Both the position numbers and the translations under genes were made by a program. Positions 1 through 10,847 of a DNA stretch of 64,000 bases are shown here, in pieces. The stretch comes from Labia minor (Eukaryota; Arthropoda; Insecta; Dermaptera; Spongiphoridae): positions 51,410,421 through 51,474,420 of the forward strand of contig OY720348.1 of NCBI GenBank assembly GCA_963082975.1. Direction: 5' to 3'. Under the pieces are notes generated by a model, which worked only from the letters and a program-made list of their open reading frames with translations, was not told the DNA's origin and ran no database searches. Within the stretch, counting starts at the first letter, position 1; every line of letters starts with the position of its first letter.

Positions 1-564
1 ATAGTGATAGAAGAAAAAGGAGGGGGAAGGGTATCCGTTGACCATTCCATTCTTTATTTCATTAGACCTTCAGATACTATTCTAATTTTTTTCTTTTATT
101 AAATAATCATTTCGATTTCTATTGATAGTGTATTTTTTTTTACTTACTCTGATTAATTAGCTGACCCATTCTCATACCGTAATTAATTAATATAATTAAT
201 CAATTAACCTAATTTTTTATAAATTTGGGATCGTGAACATAAAGGCTGTGCCCCGTGAAATACGGCCCTTAGAAAATAAAATTAACTAATAATAGAAATG
301 TTGTTTGGTGGCCCTTATTAGTAAAAAAAGCTCTCAATAATATAATATACATAATAATATGAATAATATAAAATCCAGTCATTGGCTTATGAAAGATACA
401 ACAATAAAAAATTCTCAACACCTCTCACACCTTTCATACCACCGAAAATTGCGTCTTTTTAATAAAAATAATAATAATAATAATAAATATAAATGGGTCC
501 ATTTGTATAAAAATAATAATTATAATATTCTGTCTACATTACTATATCTACAGAATTTGAAAAT
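1..564. other. A/T-rich sequence, nothing recognised
   Basis: A/T-rich DNA with short AAT runs near 465-485. I see no gene, transposon end or structured element here. Confidence 0.6.
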
Positions 565-640
565 TCATGGCAGCAGCAACCACACTTCTTCAAGTATCCC
601 TATCCTGAGCCACAACCCTCCAATCCCTACCCTCTCTTAA
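565..640 (-). pseudogene. 3'-terminal scrap of RTE-like non-LTR element
   Basis: Read on the minus strand, the piece matches the extreme C-terminal coding end found at 30690-30985 and 48935-49345. The phrase GCTCAGGATAGGG and the following GTTGCTGC are shared, encoding residues like AQDRDT and VVAA. Only about 70 bases survive. Non-LTR elements are commonly 5'-truncated on insertion, so a bare 3' scrap is expected. Confidence 0.55.
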
Positions 641-1059
641 ATTAAAATGTAAATCTTAAATTTTCTCTATTACAGCTGTTCCTCCAAATGGAGGTTGGAC
701 GAAGAGGTGATTTCTCTTCTCCACAAAAAATTAAACCATGAAACAACCAGATTACAGAGAAATGGGGGTTAGTAGAATGAGGGAATTAAAAAATAATTAT
801 AATATTAATATAAGATATACATATAAAGATTTTTTGAATCTATGTAATATAATATTATAAGTATAATATAAATATAATATAAAATGAACTATTATTATTA
901 TTATAGGTCGAAAAAGGCACAAAAAGGTATAATTTTTTATTCTTCTTTCCCAATTCCTAACAATTTACAAATCATATAAACGATTTTAGTGTGGGAGGAT
1001 TTATTAAATATTTTTCTTTTAAATACAATAAAGATATTATAATTTCTTTAACCATATTA
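641..1059. other. A/T-rich sequence, nothing recognised
   Basis: A/T-rich, with a slightly G-rich patch at 675-720 that I cannot assign. No gene or element end seen. Confidence 0.5.
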
Positions 1060-1726
1060 AAAATTTATTAAACCAGCGCATGTTTGGCACTTTTTTGATG
1101 GCACCGCGTCACGTGTTGGTGCATGAGATTTGCAGTGTTAAAAAATTTTCTGGTACTTTCAGAGATTCAATCAAGCTGAAATTCTATATATAGCAGTTTT
1201 ATACAATTTTTAATCATGTGAAAAATTATCAAATATATATCTTTATTTTTACGGTCACTTTAAAGGAAAAAAAATCAAAACGTTGTAAGTAATGACAATC
1301 ATCCGGTTGAGCTACATTTCTCAAAAGTTGATAGAAAACTATGAATTTTGAATAATACCCATGTACCAAATTTCACCGTTTTTGCGTAATCTTGTCTACA
1401 CACACACACACACACACACATTGCAGTGTTAAAAAATTAATTCCAGTACTTTCAGCGATTCAATCAAGCTGAAATTCTATATATAGCAGTTTTATACAAT
1501 TTTTAATCATGTGAAAAACTCTATCCAACATATATCCAAATTTCATGATTCTAGCTCAAACTGTTTTTGCGTAATCTTGTCTACATATACACACACACAC
1601 ACAGACAGACATTTTTCTCAACCTTAGTGAAAATGATTCAGGGACCTTCAAAACGTATAAAAACATCAAAATCTCAACATCGAAAATTTTCGTGATCGCA
1701 ATACTATCTCTGGAGAGACAGTAAAA
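1060..1726 (-). mobile_element. HINE-C copy 1, internally duplicated, 3' hairpin missing
   Basis: Element runs right to left: its 5' end is the degraded GGAGAGACAGTAAAAA at 1712-1726, then (CA)n at 1588-1603 (GT on the element strand), and the conserved core. A second core and a second (CA)n tract (1399-1420) follow, because a segment beginning TTGCAGTGTTAAAAAATT occurs at 1130 and again at 1421. The distal part at 1070-1130 holds the family's GGCACCGCGTCACGTG segment. The subterminal repeat and hairpin of the 3' end are not found. Family assignment rests on alignment to the full copy at 41442-42037. Confidence 0.75.
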
Positions 1727-2025
1727 AGAGTAACTAATCTCCCCCTCTCTTCCAACAAACTTAACAACAGAAAAGATAAAGTGAATAATCAGTATAATGA
1801 ATATACTCGATTTAATATACCTATTACTATAATCTCTTTGTATCAGTTGATTACAAATAGCAAAAAAGTAACATCCCCCTACCATTCTATAATGCCACTA
1901 ATATTCATTTTATATTTCACTAAATTAATTACATGCTTTCATATTAATTATATAATAATTATTAATATTATATAATATATATATATATAATATGAATGAA
2001 ACTAATATGTGCATATTATAAAATA

Positions 2026-2069
<44 letters not shown>

Positions 2070-2113
2070 CAGTAAATAGAAACAGAAATAAAGAAACAAG
2101 CTTGTTCAGGTCA

Positions 2114-2162
<49 letters not shown>

Positions 2163-2616
2163 CAATGCATTTTGTAATGGGAATAAATTCATTTTTGTAT
2201 AATTTGAAATTAATTATATATAATTATATCTATATATAGATATTATGTCATTGAAATCGATATGGAACAAATACATACATATCAGTCATTCTATTCTTCT
2301 CCTCCCTCTTTCTCTCTAATTTTAACGCTAAATAAATAATAAATTTAAATTTAAACAGTACTATAATTGGATAGTCATGTTTTGAAAATCTAAGAGTATT
2401 ACTTTTTTTGAAAATTAAAAGGCAAGAGTGGGATTTTTTTATTTTAAATTAAAATATCCATTTCACTTGATTGAAAGTTAATTAATGTAAGTTTATATAA
2501 AAAAAATTAATCACTGCGTAAAATTTAAGTAATAATAAATAATAAACCTTTAAATATATAAAATTGATAACTAAGTAAATAAATAAATTTTAACAATTAA
2601 AACAAATTCAAAATTA
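1727..2616. other. A/T-rich sequence with microsatellites
   Basis: Contains TA repeats near 1972-1990, (TAA)n at about 2026-2067 and (AAAT)n at about 2117-2161. No gene seen. Confidence 0.6.
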
Positions 2617-3045
2617 TTTATTACAACAGATGACATTAGTGGTACTATTTTTTTTTTAAAGTGGAATGGAGGGTGTATATAGCAGTTTTATACAATTTTT
2701 ATTAATCTGAAAAACAATCAAACATATATCTTTATTTTTACGATCACTTTAGAGGAAAAGAAATCAAAACGTTGTAGGTATTGACCCTCTTCCGGTTGAG
2801 TTACATTTCTCAAAAGTTGATAGAAAACTACGAATTTTAAATATGCCCATGTACCAAATTTCATGATTCTAGCTCAAGCCGTTTTTAAGTAATCTTGTAC
2901 ATACACACATACACACACACACACAAACATTTTTCTCAACCTTAGTGAAAATAATTCAGGATCCTTCAAAACATATAAAACCATCAAAATCTCAACATTG
3001 AAAATTTTCATGATCGCAATACTATCTCTAGCGAGACAGTAAAAA
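2617..3045 (-). mobile_element. HINE-C copy 2, subfamily with alternative 3' part
   Basis: The 5' end lies at 3030-3045 (GCGAGACAGTAAAAAA) and the microsatellite (CA)n at 2900-2925. The core matches other HINE-C copies down to GTATATAGCAG at 2675. Beyond that, instead of the usual 3' half with CACGTG and the subterminal repeat, it continues into ACAACAGATG...ACTATTTTTTTTTTAAAGT (2625-2660), which is also found in the copy at 29090-29529. This suggests a subfamily with its own 3' region rather than a random truncation. Confidence 0.75.
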
Positions 3046-3842
3046 ATTATCACAAATAAAAATAATTCGAGGTAGTAAGTTTAAAAAATTAATAAAATAA
3101 AAAAGAAAAGTAACCCAGGAAGCAGAGAAAAAGATTCATAATTTCTAGAACGTTGACTTTTTTTTTTATAAAAGTTTGTACATGTAACGGACAGAGGAGA
3201 AAGAAAGGGGCTGAGGATAAAAGATGAAGGTACTAATTACCAGGAAGAAGAAGTTAGAATTTTTTTTTTTAAGTTAAAATTACAAAAGTACAAGGAATAT
3301 AAATATTATATCTCGATTTATCCATCAATCTTTAAATTCTTTGAAGTTATTTCTATTATCCAAATGTATGAAAGCTTGAATTGGTGGAAGAAAAGGAATG
3401 GGAAGGAGGGATAAATCATTTTCACTATTTATTTTACTTTTAATTTAATTAAGTTAATTCATTTTGTGATATAAATCACATTAAAAATGAAATTTAATAG
3501 ATTGAAAAAAAAATATAAATATAAAAAATTTTTACAAAATAACGTTTTTCTCATGAACTAAAAAGAATAAAATAATTTTTCTATAAAGTTACAAAGTTTC
3601 TGGATGAATTTCTTCTTCATATACCACGAAAAACGTTGGGCGCATTTAGTTTAATTTATTTATATGAACAATCAAGTAGTTTTCTTTTGTTTTCTATTTT
3701 ATTTCTATGTAATTAAATTTCTTTAATGCTATAATTTATATAAATACTTACATACCATTGAAAATTAATATTTGATAAAAAAATATATACCAACTATCTA
3801 AATATACAAAGGGAGAGTGTAAACTAATAGTAATAATTGAAA
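3046..3842. other. A/T-rich sequence, nothing recognised
   Basis: A/T-rich, with a purine-rich stretch near 3190-3260 and 3380-3410. No coding or element signal that I can support. Confidence 0.55.
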
Positions 3843-3918
3843 TAAGCGGGAGTGTCCTCCCCTAGACTTTCCCGCATATAAATAGGTATAAAGAGTTGTG
3901 AATGAATATTTAGAATGT
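3843..3918 (-). mobile_element. Solo 3' end of HINE-B
   Basis: Carries only the HINE-B 3' terminus on the minus strand: the hairpin GGGAGTGTCCTCCC, the subterminal repeat CTTTCCCGCATA, and the adjoining segment down to TTTAGAATGT. It is nearly identical to the 3' ends at 5560-5635 and 54395-54473. The rest of the element is absent; the sequence runs directly into the dispersed repeat at 3917. Confidence 0.8.
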
Positions 3919-4190
3919 TCATTGTAATTGGATTATTATTATGATTAATTTTATTTTTAAGAAAAAAAAATATCACTTTTGACATTCTTCATTGATTAGA
4001 TAATTTTCATTGTTTTCTATTTATTTAGGTTTTTTTTTTGTTTTTATTAATTTTGTTTTGTTTTTAAATAAACCGATTTTAAACACAATTGATGAATCAA
4101 TCCATCGATTAATAGGAAAATGAAATTTATTATTCTTTTCTTTTAAAACTATTTTATTTAATGTTTAATCATCATTTTATTATTCAAGTA
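3917..4190 (+). repeat. Dispersed repeat R, copy 1
   Basis: About 270 bp that matches, in reverse complement, 25565-25830. Landmarks shared in order are TTCATTGTAATT, ATTCTTCATTGAT, CATTGTTTTCTATTTATTTA, CACAATTGATGAATCAATCC and ATGTTTAATCATCATTTTATT. No coding potential. One copy abuts a solo HINE-B end, the other abuts the 5' end of a non-LTR element. Family unknown. Confidence 0.7.
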
Positions 4191-4503
4191 TAATAGAAGA
4201 AAGATTTATTTTTATAAAAAAAATGTAATATGACTACGATTAATATTTATAATAAATATCAGTAAGATAAGTATATTAGAAAACATTATATATATATATA
4301 TATATATATATGCTGGCGAGATAGTAAAAAACACCACGTATTTGTTTTTTTTTTATCTTTTTTTGAACATTGAATTTTAGAGCCTTCTGATCCTCATCAC
4401 TGACTTCAAGCCAATTCTTTTCATCTGTGTGATGTTTTAAAACTGAAGTCACAATATTCTGAACTAATAACTCATTTCTTACAAACTGTCTTTTTTCCCT
4501 TTA
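4191..4503. other. A/T-rich spacer with (TA)n and an 18-bp HINE-C 5' end
   Basis: A (TA)n tract at 4289-4311 is followed at 4312-4331 by GCTGGCGAGATAGTAAAAAA, which is the bare 5' terminus of HINE-C in minus orientation. Nothing else recognised. Confidence 0.6.
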
Positions 4504-4671
4504 TTTTTACTTTCCCGCATACTTCGTATAAGGGAAGTATTGGAATCGTCAAAAATTTCGACTTCGAGATTTCGATAGATCTTGACGTTTTAGACCTCCC
4601 TGAGTCGGAAAATACCACTTTTCGAATTATGTCTGTGTGTGTGTATGTATGTATGTATGTATGTATGTATG

Positions 4672-4702
<31 letters not shown>

Positions 4703-5635
4703 TGTCTGTAAGCAAATTTACTCAAAAACTAATCAAGCTAGGACTTCGAAATTTGGTACACCGATATTATTCACAGTTTGTAGATTTCTATCAAAATTTC
4801 GTCAAAATCGGTTAACCGGAAGTGGTACTTTACCTACAATGGTTGCGTTTACCTTTCAAGTAAAGTACCAGTTTGCTTCGAGATATTTGCTTCATATTTT
4901 GTATATAGATTTAAAAATATGAAAAAAATTGAGATACCAAATTTCATCATGATCTGACTACCGGAAGTGACATTTTACCTATACAAGTAGCGTTTCCTTT
5001 TTACCGACCGACGATAGTAAGGGAGGTATTGTTTTCACACCAAATTTCGCCTGTGGATATTTTTAGGTACATATCTCCACGAATCATGCATTTTCTTAAC
5101 AGAAAAAAGTATTTTAGGCATGATGTCTGTCCGTCCGTCCGCTGTGTGTCCGTAGAGATGTGTACAGCCTGAACGGCTCAACGGATTTTGATGCAATTTG
5201 GTATATTTACTTAATGCATCAGTATGATGAATGGCTCAACTTTTGGTGCAAATCCGGAAACCGGAAGTGCTAGTATTGCCGATCGAAGAGAGGAAGTGAA
5301 GGGTTATTTTCATATCAAATTTTACGTGAAGGCATATCTCCACGTGTTATGCACTTTGTATTGGTTTTATCCTCGAGAAAAATCATCTTCATTAGTTTTT
5401 TCTTAATTGAAAATTATATGACGTCACCCAGCACTTCATGACATCACAGCCAGCCCTTATATATTATAAATAAAATAAAATTAAAAATATTTATATTATA
5501 TCCATATCTGTTTTTTTTTACATTTAAAATATCAGTTAACCGGAAGTAGCACTTTATTACATTCTAAATATTCATTCACAACTCTTTATACCTATTTATA
5601 TGCGGGAAAGTCTAGGGGAGGACACTCCCGCTTAT
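4504..5635 (+). mobile_element. HINE-B copy 1, full length, with internal HINE-A segment
   Basis: The 5' end is TTTTTACTTTCCCGCATA, with the subterminal repeat CTTTCCCGCATA at 4510-4521. An imperfect inverted repeat (ATACTTC/GAAGTAT) follows, then ATGTCTGTGTG and a (GTAT)n microsatellite at 4629-4700. The core contains GAAATTTGGTACA and TCAAAATCGGTTAACCGGAA. From TACCGACCGACGATAG at 5001 to about 5460 the sequence is that of HINE-A without its 3' end. The 3' end has the inverse repeat TATGCGGGAAAG at 5599-5610 and the hairpin GGGAG-GACA-CTCCC at 5616-5629, then GCTTATTT. No transposase is encoded. This layout is that of non-autonomous Helentrons (HINE/DINE-1); the assignment is inference, since no autonomous partner is in the window. 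Confidence 0.82.
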
Positions 5636-5803
5636 TTTTTTGTTCCCTATCCAACTTTTGCCTTCAATTAGTTTTCCTTTACCTCACTAAAGCTGCTTAT
5701 TTTTAATCTTTTCTAATTATTCTTATTTTAATAATACATAAATTTAATAAAAGATGTTTATTATTATATTAATACGAATATTTAAGTAAATCAATTTCTA
5801 AAT

Positions 5804-6671
5804 AAGTTGACCTGTGGCCAGGTCCGAACCGACCGACGGTTTGAAATAAATTAATTTCCAGCTACAGAAACAATTTCAAATAATTTTAATATATCTATTA
5901 ATGTAATAAAAACAGACCAGGCTGTGACGTCATGAATAGCTGGATGACGTCATATAATTTTAAATTAAGAAAAAAACTAATAAAAATGATTTTCCTCGAG
6001 AATAAAACCAATATAAAGTGCATGATTCGTGATGATATGTAAAAAATCTCCTTATGTGAAATTTGGTGTGAAAATAACCCTTCCCTTCCTATCGTCAATC
6101 GCTAATACTCCCACTTCCGGTTTCCGGATTTGCACCAAAAGTTGATCACTTCATTCCACTGATGCATTAAGTAAATATACCAAATTTCATCAAAATCCGT
6201 TGAGCCGTTCAGGCTGTACACATCTATACGGACGGACGGACGGACAGACATCATGCTAAAAATACTTTTGTCTGTTAAGAAAATGCATGATTCGTGGAGA
6301 TATGTACCTAAAAATATCCATAGGTGAAATTTGGTGTGAAAACAATACCTCCCTTACTATCGTCAGTCGGTAAAAAAGAAACGCTACTTGTATAGGTAAA
6401 ATGTCACTTCCGGTAGTCAGATAATGATGAAATTAGGTATCTCAATTTTTTTCATATTTTTAAATCTATATACAAAATTTGAAGCAAATATCTCGAAGCA
6501 AACTGGTACTTTACTTGAAAGGTAAACGCAACCAGTGTAGGTAAAGTACCACTTCCGGTTAACCGATTTTGACGAAATTTTGATAGAAATCTACAAACTG
6601 TGAATAATATCGGTGTACCAAATTTCGAAGTCCTAGCTTGATTAGTTTTTGAGTAAATTTGCTTACAGACA

Positions 6672-6702
<31 letters not shown>

Positions 6703-6841
6703 CACACACACAGACATAATTCGAAAAATGGTATTTTCCGACTCAGGGAGGTCTAAAACGTCAAGATCTATCGAAATCTCTAAGTCGAAATTTTTTACGA
6801 TTCCAATACTTCCCTTATACGAAGTATGCGGGAAAGTAAAA
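5804..6841 (-). mobile_element. Chimeric HINE: HINE-B 5' end joined to complete HINE-A
   Basis: Reading right to left, the element starts with the HINE-B 5' repeat (CTTTCCCGCATA complement at 6825-6836), the GTAT microsatellite (6665-6700) and the B core. At about 6375 it passes into HINE-A, including its GTCC microsatellite (6230-6250), and it ends with the HINE-A 3' repeat (5828-5840) and the hairpin GACCTG-TGGC-CAGGTC (5809-5824). The 5' and 3' terminal repeats therefore belong to different families. It lies 168 bp from HINE-B copy 1 in opposite orientation. Confidence 0.82.
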
Positions 6842-7685
6842 AATTAAGTAGGAAAATAAATAGTGAATAATTAAAATTATACATTATTTTAAAAATAATA
6901 TATAATTAATTAATTTTTAATATATTAATCTTTAAAATTAAATAATAAATTATGGATTTAATTCAATTAAATATGTTCGTGTTATTAAAATTTCTAATAA
7001 TTTGATTTGTTTAATTCTTTATTTGAATGATTAAATAAATTTAATTATTCAACGAAGAGATTTTAACTTCTACTTTTTAAAAAATAATTTGATAAATAAA
7101 TAAATATTATGTCAATTGTTCAAATATTGTAAAAGAGTACTTCTTAAAGGGCTAATAATGTTAATAAATTAAATAATATTATTAATAATATTAATAATAA
7201 TAAATAAATAAAAACACACCTTCTGTTATTACAGAACCTTTAATCTGCTCGAATGCAAATCAGGGGATGAAAAATGACAGTGGGATGGTATAAATAATGA
7301 CAGGTTTAAATATAATAATTAACTAATTAATTAGCAGTGAATATCACCTGGGACTTAATCATACGAACTTAATAACTGTAAATTATTTTCAATAATCCGA
7401 TTGAAATCATAAGAGTGGAGGTAGGGGTAGTTTTTGCACCCCTTCATAAAACAAAGTATCGAAAATTGTCAGAGAAACGAGAGATTAAAATTATAAAGTG
7501 AATCAAGTGAATTAATGTACAAATTGTATTATATGATTATATTAATTCTGTATATATTTATATATATATATATAATGTAGAATCAATTACAAAATTATTT
7601 AATAATTTTAAATTCTTGGATTAATTTTCAATCGTTAATAAAATACTTTCAATTCATCCACTCAAGTCCAAATACATCACATTAA
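6842..7685. other. A/T-rich sequence, nothing recognised
   Basis: A/T-rich throughout, with ATTAAT runs near 7160-7200 and TATA near 7555-7575. No gene seen. Confidence 0.6.
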
Positions 7686-8656
7686 TTAAATTTTATTACA
7701 AGAATCAATTTTAGTTTTGTATGGGAGAAAAAAATCTCTTATATAATATATATATAAGATTTTATATATATATATATATAAAATTATTATATAAAATTAT
7801 TTAGCAGGCTATAAATTGGTCTTGATTGGCTTAGAAACTTCATGCCTTCGAGCCGAATCTATTTTTTAAAACTTTTAGTGGATAACATATGATAATACAG
7901 TTTTATCAAATTTTAATTCATTAATTGAATTTAATTAATTAATTTTAGTTTTGAATGGTAGAAAAAAATTCCTTTTTATATATTTTATTTAGCAGTGTTT
8001 AAATTTGTCTTGCAATGGCTAAGTTGGCTTAGAAACTTCATGCCTTCGAGCCGAATCTATTTTTTAAAACTTTTAGTGGATAACATATGATAATACAGTT
8101 TTATCAAATTTTAATTCATTAATTGAATTTAATTAATTAATTTTAGTTTTGAATGGTAGAAAAAAATTCCTTTTTATATATTTTATTTAGCAGTGTTTAA
8201 ATTTGTCTTGCAATGGCTAAGTTGGCTTAGAAACTTCATGCCTTCGAGCCGAATCTATTTTTTAAAACTTTTAGTGGATAACATATGATAATACAGTTTT
8301 ATCAAATTTTAATTCATTAATTGAATTTAATTAATTAATTTTAGTTTTGAATGGTAGAAAAAAATTCCTTTTTATATATTTTATTTAGCAGTGTTTAAAT
8401 TTGTCTTGCAATGGCTAAGTTGGCTTAGAAACTTCATGCCTTCGAGCCGAATCTATTTTTTAAAACTTTTAGTGGATAACATATGATAATACAGTTTTAT
8501 CAAATTTTAATTCATTAATTGAATTTAATTAATTAATTTTAGTTTTGAATGGTAGAAAAAAATTCCTTTTTATATATTTTATTTAGAAGTGTTTAAATTT
8601 GTCTTGCAATGGCTAAGTTGGCTTAGAAACTTCATGCCTTCGAGCCGAATCTCGTC
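7686..8656 (+). repeat. 198-bp tandem array with tRNA-like boxes
   Basis: The landmark CATGCCTTCGAGCC recurs at 7841, 8039, 8237, 8435 and 8633, giving an exact period of 198 bp. The four central units are virtually identical; the first (from about 7686) is diverged and the last ends in CCGAATCTCGTCCAAGCA. Each unit contains TGGCTAAGTTGG, which fits a polymerase III box A, followed about 27 bases on by GAGCCGAATCTCG, which resembles box B. A single diverged monomer occurs at 49690-49910. I infer a tRNA-like SINE that has been tandemly amplified. Confidence 0.8.
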
Positions 8657-9895
8657 CAAGCATAATATGTTTTTATTTATTGAAATTTAGCATTCAATTG
8701 ATTTTCAAATAAATTTTATACTTTAAACTGAGGTTTTGAAGTTTTAAAATAGGAATTGATTTTAAATTAATTTTAATTGATAGACTATTTAAAATATTTA
8801 TTTATTTTGATTTCATCCCATTAAACTTATGTTTTAAATTTTTAGAACACATACATTGTATTTTAATCATTTATATTAAATCTTCCAATACTTTTGTATT
8901 ATTTATAATTAGTCTTGGATTTTTTTCAAAAATGAACTGAATGAAAATATTTTTAAATAGTTTTTGAACGACATAAAATTTATTTAGTAACAAATGAGCA
9001 TTATAAAATTAAAATTTATTTTTCAAAATATTTATTTGAATACATAATTCATTGTATGAAGTGAGAGATCTAGTTATTTATATATATATATATATATATA
9101 TTTATTTATTTATTTATTTGAATTTAAATGATTCGGATGAGAAAAAAAATGTTTTGTAAATTCCCTAAGATTTGTGATTATGTTAATTTATTTATTCATT
9201 TATTTATTTATTATTTTTTTGTAATAAATAACAGGTCGAAAAAATGGGAAATAAATTATTAGTTGGACTTGATGCTAGAATAAATAAATAAGCGAGTAGA
9301 ATTAAAAATATAATACGAAATCGATTAGGAATTTAAATTCTTCACTAAAAGAATAAAAATCAACGACGATAACCCCAAAAATAAAAGAAAAAAAAAATGA
9401 AAAAATATTAAAACAAACTCCAATCAATTAATTCTACATTAGATTATCATAAATAACTTAAAAACTAATACTAACCATATTAATAATAACTTTCCATCAT
9501 TGATTAAAAAAAATCAATGTATATTTTTAAATAAATTAAATTTTAACCAAGTCTAACAGAAATTAAATCTACTTTAAAAGACATTTGGAACAACATTTGG
9601 AATTGATAAAAAAATAAAAGATTTACATTGGATCATTTATTAAAAGAAATTCGGTTTGTCCCAAATCAGAGAAACCCCATTTTTTGACACAACCTAACTA
9701 ATTCAATCAAATTAAATAATACGCTCCCTCCATAAATTACCATATCATCCCTCTGTAATTGATAAAAAAAAAATCTTGATTTTAAAATTAATAATGCAAC
9801 CCCGTTCAAAAGTCTCACTTAATAATTCCAGGTGTTCTCTTCGTATAAACCACCTCCTTTTTTAATAATAAATTCTGAAAAAAAATAAATAATAT
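8657..9895. other. A/T-rich sequence with microsatellites
   Basis: Contains (TA)n at 9078-9100, TTTA repeats at 9101-9120 and 9186-9215. No gene or element recognised. Confidence 0.6.
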
Positions 9896-10536
9896 AAGTT
9901 GACCTGTGGCCAGGTCTGAACCGACCGACAGTTTGAAATAAATTAATTTCCTGCTACAGAAACAATTTCAAATAATTTTAATATATCTATTAATGTAATA
10001 AAAAACAGATAGGCATATAACATAAATATTTTTAATTTTATTTTATTTATAATATATATGTAAGACCAGTCTGTGACGTCATGAATAGCTGGATGACGTC
10101 ATATAATTTTAAATTAAGAAAAAAACTAATAAAGATGATTTTTCTCGAATATAAAACCAATACAAAGTGAATGATTCGTGATAATATGTAAAAAATCTCC
10201 TCATGTGAAATTTGGTGTGAAAATAACCCTTTCCTTCCTATCGTCGATCGCTAATACTACCACTACCGGTTTCCGGATTTGCACCAAAAGTTGATCAATT
10301 CATCCCACTGATGCATTAAGTAAATATACCAAATTTCATCAAAATCGGTTGAGCCGTTCAGGCTGTACACATCTATACGGACGGACAGACGGACAGACGG
10401 ACGGACGGACAGACATCATGCTAAAAATACTTTTTTCTGTTAAGAAAATGCATGATTCGTGGAGATATGTAAAAATCTCCACATGTGAAATTTGGTGTGA
10501 AAACAATACCTCCCTTACTATCGTCGGTCGGTAATA
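9896..10536 (-). mobile_element. HINE-A copy, full length
   Basis: On the minus strand the 5' end is ACCGACCGACG (complement at 10522-10532). It is followed by a unit with TTTCACACCAAATTTCACAT, the GTCC/GTCT microsatellite at 10379-10412, and the core with GATGAAATTTGGTATATT. A second diverged copy of the first unit lies at about 10150-10250. Two TGACGTCA palindromes sit at 10074-10081 and 10094-10101. The 3' end has ACCGACCGACAG at 9920-9931 and hairpin GACCTG-TGGC-CAGGTC at 9901-9916. Both termini are intact. Confidence 0.85.
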
Positions 10537-10847
10537 AGTAGTAAATAATAAGTGAAAAAATTTAAATATCCAATTCATGCATGATAAATGATAAGTCTGT
10601 TAATACAATAATAGAAAGAATTGTTTATATTTACAACAGATATTGTTTGTCAAAACTGTAGGATGTTGGCAATGGAAAGTTTCTGAAATAATGACAAACA
10701 ATAAATTTTCTCAATAAATGGGACTAATATTACAATTTTTAAACAAGTTTAGTGGAAATGATTTGGGGTTAGTAAAAAGTTCAAATTTTTTGCAGGAAAA
10801 AATCAGTTTTTAAAACTATACGCACAATTGCTAACCAATTTTACTTG

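Noticed and set aside
359..640. 93-codon frame near the left edge
   Set aside because: Asparagine-rich because of AAT repeats, and its end is the antisense of an RTE-like 3' scrap.
4519..4541. loxP-like word ACTTCGTATA near the HINE-B 5' end
   Set aside because: It lacks the second 13-bp arm and 8-bp core of a lox site; it is part of an imperfect inverted repeat of the element.
4629..4922. Open frame of 97 codons, with similar frames at 6452, 53233 and 63630
   Set aside because: They start in the GTAT microsatellite of HINE-B (poly-VCM peptides) and recur only because the element is repeated. No protein family is recognisable.
8204..8270. Functional tRNA gene in the 198-bp repeat
   Set aside because: Box-like words are present, but acceptor and anticodon stems do not pair; a tRNA-like SINE origin is the most that can be said.
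7686..8656. CRISPR-like array
   Set aside because: Units are contiguous 198-bp tandem copies without unique spacers, in a eukaryotic genome.
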